The notes beneath the pieces were generated by a model, which saw only the letters and a program-made list of their open reading frames with translations, made no database searches and was not told where the DNA came from. From Amphimedon queenslandica (taxonomy: Eukaryota; Porifera; Demospongiae; Haplosclerida; Niphatidae), in contig NW_003546269.1 of the NCBI RefSeq assembly GCF_000090795.2, positions 129,627 through 169,541 on the forward strand: a stretch of DNA of 39,915 bases. Direction: 5' to 3'. This document shows, piece by piece, positions 1 through 10,547 of the stretch. The stretch's first letter is position 1; each line of letters opens with the position of its first letter. Position numbers and translations under genes: made by a program.

Positions 1-368
1 CGGTAGTATCCGGACACTTAAAGTTCAAAGTACCATCAAAAATTCTAAACATTGGAGTAGAAACCCAATTTTTTTCTGAGGGGTAGAGCTCTCCTACTGC
101 AACAGCTAGAACCAGTTTCAGCAAGTTTGCAATAGCTATTCCATGTTATATTTGACTGCAAATGATTATGGTCGATTGCTAAGTCCAAATAATCAAATGT
201 CTCTTAAAATACAAAAAAACTTCAACAGCTTGAAACTGCAGACTAAAAGTTTTGAATATGCCAACATTATATATCAATACAAAGGAAATTAATTACACTA
301 TTTGATGGAATTATGTAAAACAATATATAAATAATGTAGTAAGAGTTATTTAAGAGCAAATACACCTT

Positions 369-1097
369 GGTGACGGAGGCAGTTACCGGACAGTGATAAT
401 AATCACACAGTAACAGCAAACACAAGGGAGAAATAGAAGACTGAAGACTTGGAAAAGGTTATAGAGACAGTTTGTGATGAAAATTCTCTGGTACTGCTAG
501 AGAAAATACTCAATACCAAAGAGCTCCACCAATACATGCATGACCACTCCAACTTCAAAATAGAGGATATGCGTGCTAAGCATATTCATAGCTTTTAAGT
601 ACTGTATATCCAACCCACACAGTAAATTGGCCGCCATGTTGGACGTCAAGTTTATTAAGAGTTCAATGGGGGAAAACACATTTTCTTGCCTTGCTACCTT
701 CTTGAGGCCTTTTTCGGAAGCTCAGAAAGCATCCTGAGGATCTAATAGGGTTTAGTAGTCACCTGAAAGATTGCTATTAAGAAATACAGAGCGGTTTTCT
801 GGTACCAAGCCTTTTTCTATCTTTTCTCCATTGCTGCCAATGGAAAGTTGACATCCAACGAACTAATTTTTTTTCTTGAAAGTTATTACGGTATGCAATG
901 AATATATTTATTTTGCAATGAATATACTTAGCACGCATATCCTCTATTAAGCAAGTTTCAGCAACTTATCCAGTCTAAAAATCATTAAATTTCATCCTTA
1001 CTATCATTGCTATTTAGTTTATTACTCAGTTACCTCAGAAAAGTCATTGGATTCACTACAAGGTCGATTTCTGTCACTGTCCGGAGACTGCCTCACC
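369..1097. repeat. Inverted-repeat structure, possible degenerate mobile element
   Basis: Two pairs of inverted segments are nested. The outer arms are 369-398 and 1072-1097: both contain GGCAGT..CCGGACAGTGA when read inward, but they differ by a short indel. The inner arms, 562-590 and 918-946, are reverse complements at 28 of 29 positions. Sequence between the pairs does not align obviously. The arrangement fits a decayed non-autonomous DNA transposon or two inverted copies of a dispersed repeat. No transposase is visible and no target-site duplication was found. Confidence 0.4.
437..598 (+). other. Short open stretch, possible orphan exon (53 codons)
   Basis: An open frame of 53 codons plus stop runs from 437 to 598, directly after an AAATAG that could serve as a 3' splice acceptor. 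Its composition is protein-like (it includes the residues FKIEDMRAKHIHSF near the end) and not low complexity. The IEDMRAK coding stretch recurs, inverted and again open, around 918-946. I recognise no family. It could be a last exon of a gene beginning outside the window, a relic inside a repeat, or chance. Confidence 0.2.
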
Positions 1098-1493
1098 TGT
1101 CCGCTAACTAACTCCACCACCCGGTAGCCTTTAAAAAATTCCTAAAATCCCCAGGACAAGAATTTCTGAAAATCCTTCTTGGATAGAATTAGTCAGGCGT
1201 GGCCTGACCCTTGATAGAATCTGGTAGACCCACTGCTTTCCAAAGGACACCTCACATCCAGTATCAAGGAATCGTAAAACCAGTGAGATCCTTCCAAACG
1301 TTAGGTGTCCGTAAACTACCTCCGTTACTCTACGGTAGGCTAGACCGTAGATCTAAACTAGATCTATCTAATTTTCAAAATTATTTTGTAAAACGTTTAA
1401 TTAAAAAAATTAATCATCTTTGTGGCATTGTTTCTTTCAAAAAATCATCATCATTATTAATTTTGTTTGTTATTTTGTCTCTCTCTCTTTACA

Positions 1494-3785
1494 ATGCAGA
1501 TAGTGGTCAGTACTATAGATGGCAATGTCTATCCAGTTGATGTGAGCGAGGAGCTACCACTAAACGACCTCAAGGCTCTATTATCAATGGAGACCAACAT
1601 ACCACAAGGATCTCTCATTCTCTATCACAACATGCAAGAACTGAGGGAAAGAGCCGAAGGAGAAAATACTCTCACGTCTCTCGGAGTGCAGGATAAAGAT
1701 ATTGTTGTGGTTGCTAATCGTCAGGATGTACAAGCCCCGCCCACCACTGGCCAGACTCAGACCCAGACTTCCGTACCGTCTGGAACAGGAACGGGATTAC
1801 CAAGTATTGACTGGAGCTCTATTAGCGTGTCACAATCAAGTATGTATATTAGGGTTTCCTACTAAGCATGCTGAATGAGCTAAACAGCATGAGCTTCATG
1901 AGCTGACAAGCACTACAATACAGTACATGGCATTTTTGGAGCAACTTTAAAAATTCATAAAAAATCTAATTTTGATCGGAATTGGCTCAAACTTTCTACA
2001 CAACATAAGAACATGTATATGCATCAGATAAAGTTATAAAAATGGAGAATTTTCTCCTTTTCAATTTTGGCGAAATTTGACCCGAGACCATGTACTATAG
2101 TACAGGGACTTTGGCCTGATTTTGGTATTTGATGCAATGAATGCATCATGTATTAAATTTACTATAAATTGGCCATTTTAATATTAATTTATATATTTAT
2201 TTCTATTATTAAAGGAGCTCAACCTGATGCTGCCCCACCTCCTTCCACTGAAGGGGGTCTGGAGATGGAATTGACCCCATTATCAGGAATCCAGACTCCG
2301 GGGGGTCCAGAATCTTTCAACCCCGAGACCCTCCTGCAACATTTTCTATCAAACCCCGAGGAGATGAGCGTTCTAAGACAGCGGAGCCCTCAGTTAGCCG
2401 AAGCCATTGCCACTGGAGACATTAACATAGTGAAGCAGGCAATACTTTACCATAGAGAAGAATTAATTGTAAATTTGTAATAAATATTAATGATAAGTAA
2501 TATTTATTACATGTAGCAATTAGTACATGTACATGTAATTAAAATACCAAAATATTTTGTGTAATTACATTTTATTTTTGCAAACATCCAAACTAGTGAA
2601 ATTTCAAGCTCCTAATATTCACAGCAGCCAGCTTTATTCTAATCCTTATTCAGAACACTATCATCATATTCATTATACACTTTTAGTTATTCAATGTATT
2701 TCTTGATTGCTTTAGGAGCTAGAGAGAGAGAGACAGCAGTTGGAAGGATTAGACCCAATGAGCTCAGAATACCAGGAAAGACTAGCCGAGAACATTCGCC
2801 AAAGAAACATAAGAGAGAACTTTGAAACTGCACTCGAGTACAATCCAGAGATTGTCACCAGTCGGGTCATTATGCTTTATGTACAAGTGAAAGTGAATGG
2901 AGTCAGTGTGAAGGCTATGGTGGACACTGGAGCACAGATGACTATCATGAACACTAAATGTGCCGAGAGATGTAACGTAATGAGACTAGTTGATAGGAGA
3001 GGAGCAGGGATAGCCGTGGGGGTAGGGAGACAAAGGATTATAGGAGTAGTGCACATGTGCCAGGTACAGGTTGGACAGGATTATCTTGCTTCTTCCTTCA
3101 GGGTACTGGAGGATCAGAGTCATGAGCTTATACTGGGACTGGATATGCTTAAGAGACATCAAGTAAGAGAGAAAGGGAGTGAAAGAGAGCGAGAAGAGGC
3201 CTAGTAAAGGAGTTTAATTGTTACATGAATATAATTTACATAAATCACAAGGAAAGATAAAGTTTATGAAGAATGAGCAAATATTGCAAATAAAGTAGCT
3301 TGTTCAAGTATTATTTTAAGTATTCTCTCTCTCTTTTCTCTTCATGTACATGCAGTGTATTGTTGATTTGAGTAAAGGTGTCCTGAGGGTTGGTACCACT
3401 GGAGCTGAGACACACTTCTTGTCTGAAAAAGAAGTTGAGGAACTCTCCATGGCACAACATAAGCAAGAAGAGGTATATGCACATTATATATGTGTAACCA
3501 TGTACATTATGTGAATTTACATGTCCTCTTTCATAGAGAGGAATCATTGAAGATGAAGACAGAGAGATAGCCTCGTTGATACAGCAATCAGAACAAGAGT
3601 ATCAGGAGAGGACTGGTGAGGCTCCTCCTCCTTCTCCTCCCCCTCAGTTGGTCCCTGAGGATGACATACAGAGGGTAATGAGTGCTGGGTTTACAAGAGA
3701 ACAAGCCATTGCAGGATTGAGGGAGTGTGGAGGAGACACTCAAAGAACAATCGCAGCTTTACTAGCTAGAATGTTTAGATTTTAA
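1494..3785 (+). CDS. DDI1: DDI1/DDI2-type ubiquitin-shuttle aspartic protease (UBL-RVP-UBA)
   Basis: Five exons: 1494-1839, 2215-2468, 2716-3162, 3356-3472, 3537-3785; 470 residues. The N-terminal ubiquitin-like domain (about 1-75) starts MQIVVST. A linker with the helical DDI region follows. The retropepsin-like domain (about 240-350) has the catalytic motif VDTGAQMTIM with Asp270, then CAERCNVMRLVDRR and LILGLDMLKRHQ, all close to human DDI2. The C-terminus is a UBA domain (about 429-470) preceded by a weak UIM-like helix. DDI proteins deliver or cleave heavily ubiquitinated clients at the proteasome; human DDI2 processes NRF1. Human DDI1/2 lack UBA, so this is the fuller, yeast-like architecture. 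The ATG at 1494 is chosen because it begins the UBL strand; an upstream in-frame TTG at 1467 has no family support. Intron 1 carries one satellite copy. The retropepsin fold is a normal cellular domain here, not a retroelement. Confidence 0.95.
1937..2127 (+). repeat. Single copy of the 186-bp palindromic satellite
   Basis: This lies in intron 1 of the DDI gene. It carries the family landmarks in forward order: ATTTTGATCGGAAT, AAACTTTCTACACAACATAAG, CATGTATATGCATCAGATAA, TGGAGAATTTTC, GGCGAAATTTG, then an imperfect version of the palindrome (around 2087-2108, CCATGTACTATAGTACAGGG). It matches the tandem units at 11360-12440. Confidence 0.9.
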
Positions 3786-4044
3786 CAATTACAATAGTGG
3801 GACTTATATATTAATTATTACAATTAAATCAAGTCAGGTTTGTGTTTTCATGCACTTTTGTAATCTTAATCAGATACATCTGTATGTTGATTACAGCTAT
3901 ACTATGAGGCTGCATTCATAATAATGTAATCTATTGTAATCTATGGAATCATGTGATAATTCTATGAGTGTTCTGTGTACCGGTACATAGTTGCCATAGA
4001 TAGCGGTGTTGTAGCTGTTGAGGTAGCTGTCTTTGGTCATCAAA

Positions 4045-5766
4045 ATGGCTGTCGTAGCAGTACCCAAATTATTTTTTGAGGGTTTTGAATGCTTAAAGAC
4101 ATTTCTAAACTTGCTTTCTACTTTATATTCTACAATGGAGCGTATGCGTACTGAAAATGACACCATAGAAGAGATTTGTAATACGATCGTTGACACTCAA
4201 GACTTACTGGACAGATATGATGATTCTGGTGTTCCCGAGGAAATGAAGAAAATAATTGATGAGAGCTATAGCAAACTGGAGAGGTATGCAATGCAGTGTG
4301 AAACAATAAAGAAGGAAGGGAATGTGAAGCGGTTTGTGAAAGCATACACTAAGAGTAATTCTGAGAATTTGAAAGAGCTTTGTGATCTTCTTAAAAAAGT
4401 TTATAGGCAGATTAATAGCCATGCTTTACATGCCATTTACGCCCAGGTGAAATGGAATAAGTTGCCTCAAAATTCTGGATTCTACCCTGCATCATCTGAT
4501 GATTCGTATCAACTTGAATTGCCTAGTATAGTTGATGAACCTCACGTAGACCAGGAAGGTCCTCAACTGCACATCAAAGTGAACGATCGCAGAAATAATC
4601 AAGAAGAATTGAATGAATACCACATCAGTATAAACCATGAGAAGTGGTTTTATCGTTTGAAAAGAGATAAAAGAAGTGGCAAGCTGTGTGACTACGCCAC
4701 CCTAGAACCAGAGAGAATGAATCCTCCCCTCAAACCAGGAAAATCCTACTCATTTCAAGTTCGTGCAGTTAATGCAAAAGGTCTGGGTGAATGGAGTGAG
4801 TCTACTGACATATGTTTAGATACAGGCATTCTTGGTAAACCAGACAAACCAGTTGTTGCTTCTGAGCCTGGCACTGGTGATGTTAAGGTAAAGGTTGCCA
4901 TTCCAAAAACCTACACAAATCATGTAACTGAAGTAGTGTGCCAGCATTGTGATAAGGAAAATGGAGGAGAATGGATATCAGAAAAGCTTCAGATACCTGG
5001 AAACCCAGATGCTTATGTTCATACTGTCACCCTAACAAAATGTTCCCCATATGCACACCATCGTCTTCATATTATCTTCATAAATAAATTTGGAGAGAGC
5101 AAGCCAAGTGACACAGTAGAAGTTCCTCCAGCAGTTCCAGGAGCACCAACTGAGGTGAGGCGATCATCTAACTACACCTCAAGCATGATAAAGCTGCGTT
5201 GGGAAGAGCCAAAGCTTGGTGAAAAGTTTGTTGACCATTACCTGATAAGATACAAAAGAAAAAAAGACCTGGATCAAGTTGATGTATACTTTTTGGCAAT
5301 CAAGGTTCAAAAAAATAAATTCTCTGCAAGAGCTACAAATCTGAAGTCAGATACAGATTACATTTTCCTTATATCAGGAGTGAATGCTGATGGTGCAAGT
5401 GGACCAGCTGTTATCATTGCAGCAGACACAAGGTGGAAGAAAGCAGCCAAAGCAGCACTGAGCCCTTTTGTATTTCTTGGCGGGACTGTAGCTTCTACAG
5501 CAGGCCTCCTAACAGGACCTGTTTCAGGCCCTATTATTGGTGCTGTTGGTGGGGGAGTAGCAGGTGTTGTTTTACCTGACTCCAAAGCTGGTTCTGTTGC
5601 AGGAGGTACAGCAGGTACGGTAGGAGGAGCAGTTGGAGGAGCAGCTATTGGAACTGTTGCAGCTATTGGATCTCCTGTCATAGGTCCTATAATGGGTGGG
5701 GCTGTGGCGCATAGATTTGTGCATGGTGGTTCGATAAGTGATCAAAGTGATGAAGAAGACTATTAA
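4045..5766 (+). CDS. Intronless helical-bundle / fibronectin-III / glycine-zipper protein
   Basis: One uninterrupted frame of 573 residues from the ATG at 4045. Residues 1-140 are strongly helical and resemble in pattern the four-helix N-terminus of MLKL/HeLo-type proteins (note VKRFVKAYTKSNSENLKEL). Residues about 160-265 look like one Fn3 domain (SYSFQVRAVNAKGLGEWSES), about 270-362 a poorer one, and about 365-470 a clear one (PGAPTEVRRSS, IKLRWEEP, DYIFLISGVNADGASGP). Residues about 478-555 are a glycine-rich hydrophobic stretch with many GxxxG spacings, and the tail is acidic (DQSDEEDY). The glycine-zipper part could insert in or line a membrane, or resemble ISG12/IFI27 proteins. The neighbours are unrelated, and the lack of introns contrasts with them. 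The gene call is strong; any cell-death or membrane role is inference. Confidence 0.85.
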   Translation: MAVVAVPKLFFEGFECLKTFLNLLSTLYSTMERMRTENDTIEEICNTIVDTQDLLDRYDDSGVPEEMKKIIDESYSKLERYAMQCETIKKEGNVKRFVKAYTKSNSENLKELCDLLKKVYRQINSHALHAIYAQVKWNKLPQNSGFYPASSDDSYQLELPSIVDEPHVDQEGPQLHIKVNDRRNNQEELNEYHISINHEKWFYRLKRDKRSGKLCDYATLEPERMNPPLKPGKSYSFQVRAVNAKGLGEWSESTDICLDTGILGKPDKPVVASEPGTGDVKVKVAIPKTYTNHVTEVVCQHCDKENGGEWISEKLQIPGNPDAYVHTVTLTKCSPYAHHRLHIIFINKFGESKPSDTVEVPPAVPGAPTEVRRSSNYTSSMIKLRWEEPKLGEKFVDHYLIRYKRKKDLDQVDVYFLAIKVQKNKFSARATNLKSDTDYIFLISGVNADGASGPAVIIAADTRWKKAAKAALSPFVFLGGTVASTAGLLTGPVSGPIIGAVGGGVAGVVLPDSKAGSVAGGTAGTVGGAVGGAAIGTVAAIGSPVIGPIMGGAVAHRFVHGGSISDQSDEEDY

Positions 5767-6053
5767 CCTAATACATTAACTATGCTGAAATAGATTTCAT
5801 TACTATCTTAAAGTTGTTTTTCTATTTAGTCTTTTCTTGTAGTTGCTAAGCCTAAATTGCTGATTATGCTATCATAGTTCTCTATTTTGTTTTATTACTG
5901 TAACAAGCTTTAAACATTTACTTATCATTGTGGCAATTTAATTATACTGACAGTTGTGAGAATTGGTATAACCAAGAGTGACATAGCTACATCTTTAGTT
6001 GTTAATAAAAATTAATGTTAAAAATTTAAAATAAATTGCCCACGTGCGACAAT
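5767..6053. promoter_or_regulatory. Spacer: 3' end of the Fn3 gene and CSTF1 promoter
   Basis: An AATAAA at about 6004-6009 could be the polyadenylation signal of the upstream gene. A CACGTG E-box at 6041-6046 lies eight bases before the CSTF1 start codon. No open frame of note is present. Confidence 0.4.
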
Positions 6054-7980
6054 ATGGAGGCAACCAGTTCAGTAAAGGAAAGAGAACACCTGTACAGACT
6101 GATAGTTAGGTAAAGAATAATCCATCAAATATATCTTATGTGTCACTAGTCAGTTACGTTATGATGGTTACGAATCTGCTGCTTCTAATTTAGCTCGTAA
6201 CTTCAGTGCCTACCCTCCCTGCGCCCCATCATCTCGTCTATCTCATCTTGTGAGACTAGGGAACCAAATGGAGGGAGAAGGTAAGGAAGACAAGAACAAA
6301 CTATATTTACATGTTCTATTAATTGCTATTTTTACTGTTGGAATGAAATTGCAAGTATTAAAATTAAAAATTGTAGAATTATGTATATATACCAAAAGTT
6401 ACGATAATTCCTTCTTTATTTTTAACCCTTTGTTAACAGCTAGTAAGCCGGATCACAGTGACGTATTGTCACACATTAGTGGGCGGGGCATCATGGACTT
6501 GGAATTTGAGAGTGACGGTAATAATTAATTATTAATAATGAATAATAATTGTATCTCGTTACAGAGAAGATTATGTCCCCTCCTGCCCATAGACACGAGT
6601 TAGGCTATGTAACGTCGCATAAAGGACCTGTCCTCTGTTCTAATTTTAGCCACGACGGTAATGACATCATTATTACATCATAATTAATGCATTTCCATTC
6701 ATTTAATCTATTTATGATATTTAACACTATGCAACATCATTCATGTCCTTATTGTTACTAAAAATAGCTTTATTAGTTACTAATAATAGAACAATCATTG
6801 CGTAATCGTTACAGGTAGACTGGTAGCAACAGGCTCTGCTGATATGTCCATTAGGATACTAGACGTTGATCGAATGGCCACTAAAAGTACTGTCGGCCAG
6901 CAAGACCCTCACCCTGTCATTAGAACCCTCTATGATCACTCAGACGCTATTCTCTCCCTCTCGTTTCATCCGACCGTATCAGTATTAGCTTCAGGGAGTC
7001 GAGATAATTTTATAAAGTTCTTCGATTATTCGAAACCCTCAGTGAAGAGAGCTTATAGGTCTGTGATTGAAGTGGCTAGCGTAAGGTGCTTAACTTTTCA
7101 TCCGTCAGGGGATTATATATTAGTGGGGACTGAGCAAAGCACATGTGAGAGAAATATATACAAATATTTTATTGATTTATAATTTGTAATTATAGTGTAA
7201 TGATAATCACAGTTAATGTGCTATTAAGATAATGGTACATGTGGCAATAGTACTAATTTTACCAGAATTAACATTAATTTTTAGTAACAAATTTATTTAA
7301 TATTTATTTATTTAGTGAGATTATATGATGCTAACACGTTTCAATGTTTTGTGTCGTCTGATGCCAGAGATCAGCACTCCTCATCTATTAACTCGGTATG
7401 GGATCTTCCCTCTATGTCATGTGACTCTCATGTGACTCTAGGTACATTATTCAGTGGATGGGAAGATGTATGTGACAGCTAGCAGTGACGGCAGCTTAAA
7501 AGTAATTAAAACGTGTGGGTATGCTTTTAAAATTTTTGTGACATTGGATTGAGTTTTAAAAATTGCAAATTTTCGGCTTAAAGTTGTACCAAAGATTGCT
7601 ACAGAAGAAAAAATTATAAAACAAAGGTAGACTAGTTTTATTGTTTTTTTTTCTTTTCTTTATCAGGTGTGGGATGGTGTCAGTAATCGTTGCATTAATA
7701 CGTTCAAATCTGCTCATGGTGGAGAGCCAGTAAGTCCCCTTTAAAATATCGATGATGCAATCTTTATTTCCTAGGTGGGTTCAGCAAGACTGTCAAAGAA
7801 TTCAAAGGTGAGGAGTTTATTGTTTATTGTTGGTTGCTATGATGACCATTGTGTGGCATGTAGTTTGTTTTGACTAGTGGAATGGATGGATACGCTCGAT
7901 TATGGGAACTATCATCAGGTACTTGTGTACATAAATGTACATATATTTATGGGGATAAGGGGGCTATTGACTTCTCTCTT

Positions 7981-8072
<92 letters not shown>

Positions 8073-8521
8073 GGCAATTGTCTCAATAATTACAAACCTA
8101 ATAAAATCAGTAAGCCCCAGTTCTTACCCACGGCAGTATTCTCTCACACTGAAGATTATGGTAAGCTGATCATTGCTAGTCTCCATGGTATGATTGTATT
8201 GTATTGTATTGTCTGTAGTACTGATGGGAGAAGAACATCAAAATATGATATTCTGTTGGGAGACAAGGACAACTCAGTCATACAAACCATTATTCACTTG
8301 TTAGTTGATGAATAGTTCCAGCTGGTTTTATTTAATTATTTTGAATATACATACACCCTCTCTCTCCCCCCCCCTCTCTCTTCCCCCCTCTCTTTCTCTC
8401 TCTCTCAGCTCATCAAGGTCCTGTTAGAACTCTCTGTCACAGTCCATTGGTCCCTGCATTCATAACTGGGGGAGAAGATTGTAAAATAAGGTTCTTCTGT
8501 TGCAAGGACCGCCAGAACTAA
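6054..8521 (+). CDS. CSTF1: Cleavage stimulation factor subunit 1 (CstF-50)
   Basis: Thirteen exons: 6054-6109, 6150-6280, 6440-6517, 6565-6657, 6815-7144, 7316-7395, 7442-7501, 7667-7729, 7775-7807, 7864-7918, 8074-8160, 8219-8299, 8409-8521; 419 residues against about 431 in human. The N-terminal homodimerisation region ([14 protein letters not shown]) is followed by WD40 repeats with segments nearly identical to the human protein: [77 protein letters not shown]. CstF-50 is the CstF subunit that helps define the mRNA 3' cleavage site in the nucleus. Introns are tiny, one exon is only 33 nt, and a long CT repeat abuts the acceptor at 8074. The last stop is followed by AATAAA at 8533-8538. 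The donor at 8300 (GTTAGT) is supported by phase and homology. Confidence 0.97.
7984..8071 (+). repeat. (CT)n microsatellite abutting a 3' splice site
   Basis: About 44 uninterrupted CT units end directly at the CAG acceptor of CSTF1 exon 11. They form the polypyrimidine tract of that intron in the transcript sense. Confidence 0.98.
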
Positions 8522-8708
8522 TTTTACAGAAAAATAAATGTACATAAATGACATTTTTGCAGAGCAAAAATAATTGAACTAATTAAATATTCATTAGTGT
8601 TAGCCACGCCTATTAATAGTAGCCCCACCCCTTTTGCTGCAAGCACTGGTAGCTTTTCGTTTCTCTTTTCTTAAGTTTTCTGTTGCTTTCCTTTAGTTAA
8701 AGGAGAGA

Positions 8709-10504
8709 ATGGCGGCCAGGAGAGGGACTGCTAGTAGTTTAGTTGATAAGAAAAGGAGGGCGGACGAGAGAAGGAGATTGTGCAACGAATTATCAAGCAC
8801 AATCAAAGTGGTAGGGGAAGAAAGAGTATCGTGTACGTGATAATAATAATAATTATTATTGTTTTTAGATTCAAGAAGATCACGTGAGAACTAAACTAGT
8901 CAAAGGGTAAGCAGTGAACTCGTTACATGTACATGTACACGATTGTTCGCCATGTCTGAGTGACCACACCCACTATTGATATTTGGAGGTGTTTGAAGTT
9001 TGCATTTGAGCCATAACTTTTATGATTTGAGAATTATTATATAAACTAAATTTTTTAGGGTTCATTTTGGTGCCATTCAGCTTTGTGAGATATTGGAAGC
9101 CATTTTCTTACACGAACTGAAAGATAAAAGAGTAAGTTATTATTATCATTATTATTATTATCATCATCATCATCATCATTATTATTATTATTATCATTAT
9201 TATTGTTGTTATTATTATAGGGTGTATTATGGAGAGAAAAAGTTAGCTCTGAGCCAATGGCAGACCTACCTGAGCCTGTAAATCATACACAATCCGTTTC
9301 TAACGATATACTGTATCTTTTAGAGTTTTTGGTCTTGCATTTCTCCGTTAGTTTCAGACGAAATTAAAACTCAATTACTAGCACTACGGAATTCAGAATC
9401 CGACATCAAAAAATGCAGGGTAGGCATATTTCATTATACATTTATGGCACATGCCATTATGTACATGTATAATGTAATACTCATCATTTTATAGTCGTGG
9501 GTAAGACTCATGCTAGTGAAGGGTCTTCTATTTTCATTTCTCTCTGACATACAGAAACATCCTGGACTACTAGGGTAAGGAAAAAGAGAGAGAGAGAGGA
9601 AAGGAGGAGAGAATGATCTGTTAGAAGCTATATTTCATTTTTGCTTGCTTTCTTTCTATTTCTAGTCCTCATTACGGTCCAGAGGCTGTTCTTAAAGATA
9701 CAGAACGTTCAGAAATAATTCAAACATTACTGCGAGGTACATCATGGAGCTGCAATAGCTGTCGTAAATAATAATAATATTATTATTATTATTATTTTAA
9801 TTTAGTAACACTTCACTCCCACTTGCTTAGTGAAGCATTTTCCATTGTACATGTAGTCCCAATATTGCAGATTTGAGCATCAATAATAATAATAATAGCT
9901 ATAGTTCTAATACCAATGACATCATACATGATACTATTATTAGTAACATGATATTAATGATGTTTTTTCTATCAGTATTTTATTGCAACACTATTCCATA
10001 CTTTCGTTCCTGTTTTCGTTAGGTTTGGAAGTATTTGAGTTTGAGTATGACTTTAGTAGCACGAGACTCACCTCTTGGGAGGCTCAGGTACTTGAGCTGG
10101 CAGGAATATACCAACCAATCAATCCACCAATACAAGGAAAGAATAAAAGAGGAAAAAGTGAGAGAGAAAGGAAAAAAGAGATAAGAGAGGGAGAAGAGAA
10201 AGAGAAAAGGAAATTGTGTACATTTAGCAATTAATAAACCTTTATTTTTACGCACCTTTATTTTTTAATTTCTACTTTCTCTCTCTCCCTCCTTCTCAAT
10301 AGACCCTTCAGTTTCATCAGAGGGCGATCGTGTTAGTCCTCCTCCCTCTGACTTCCTAATGGGTGACGCTGTGGTAGGACTAGCAATGGCTAGATACTCA
10401 AACCTTAAGAAGAGCAGAGAGAACCTCACTGATGAGGACTTACTACAAAAAGAAGAAGACATTCAGAGTATGAACTGACCACATTATAAATTGAAAATAA
10501 ACAC

Positions 10505-10547
<43 letters not shown>

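Larger units (their letters stand above)
1..1493. other. Left-edge non-coding region, no confident gene
   Basis: No gene could be assigned here. The stretch is AT-rich and holds an inverted-repeat structure (369-1097, listed separately) and one short open stretch at 437-598. The last part, roughly 1380-1493, is a T-rich leader with a CT run just before the DDI start codon and is probably the promoter and 5' UTR of that gene. An open frame across 1211-1540 overlaps the DDI start in another frame and shows no family resemblance. Confidence 0.5.

Noticed and set aside
1211..1540. 109-codon open frame upstream of DDI
   Set aside because: It overlaps the DDI start in another frame, is rich in low-complexity residues near the end, and matches no family I know.
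2716..3162. Retroelement protease
   Set aside because: The retropepsin domain is flanked by UBL and UBA in one spliced cellular gene, with DDI-specific motifs and no gag, RT or LTR.
5358..5681. 107-codon antisense frame, Pro/Ala/Thr-rich
   Set aside because: It is the mirror of the glycine-rich repeat-like coding stretch of the + gene; glycine codons read backward give proline and alanine.
9093..9281. Unspliced reading through the 9132-9220 ATT repeat (Tyr/His-rich)
   Set aside because: It is an intron: clear GTAAGT donor at 9132, TATAG acceptor at 9220, and removing it restores RUN-domain sequence in frame.
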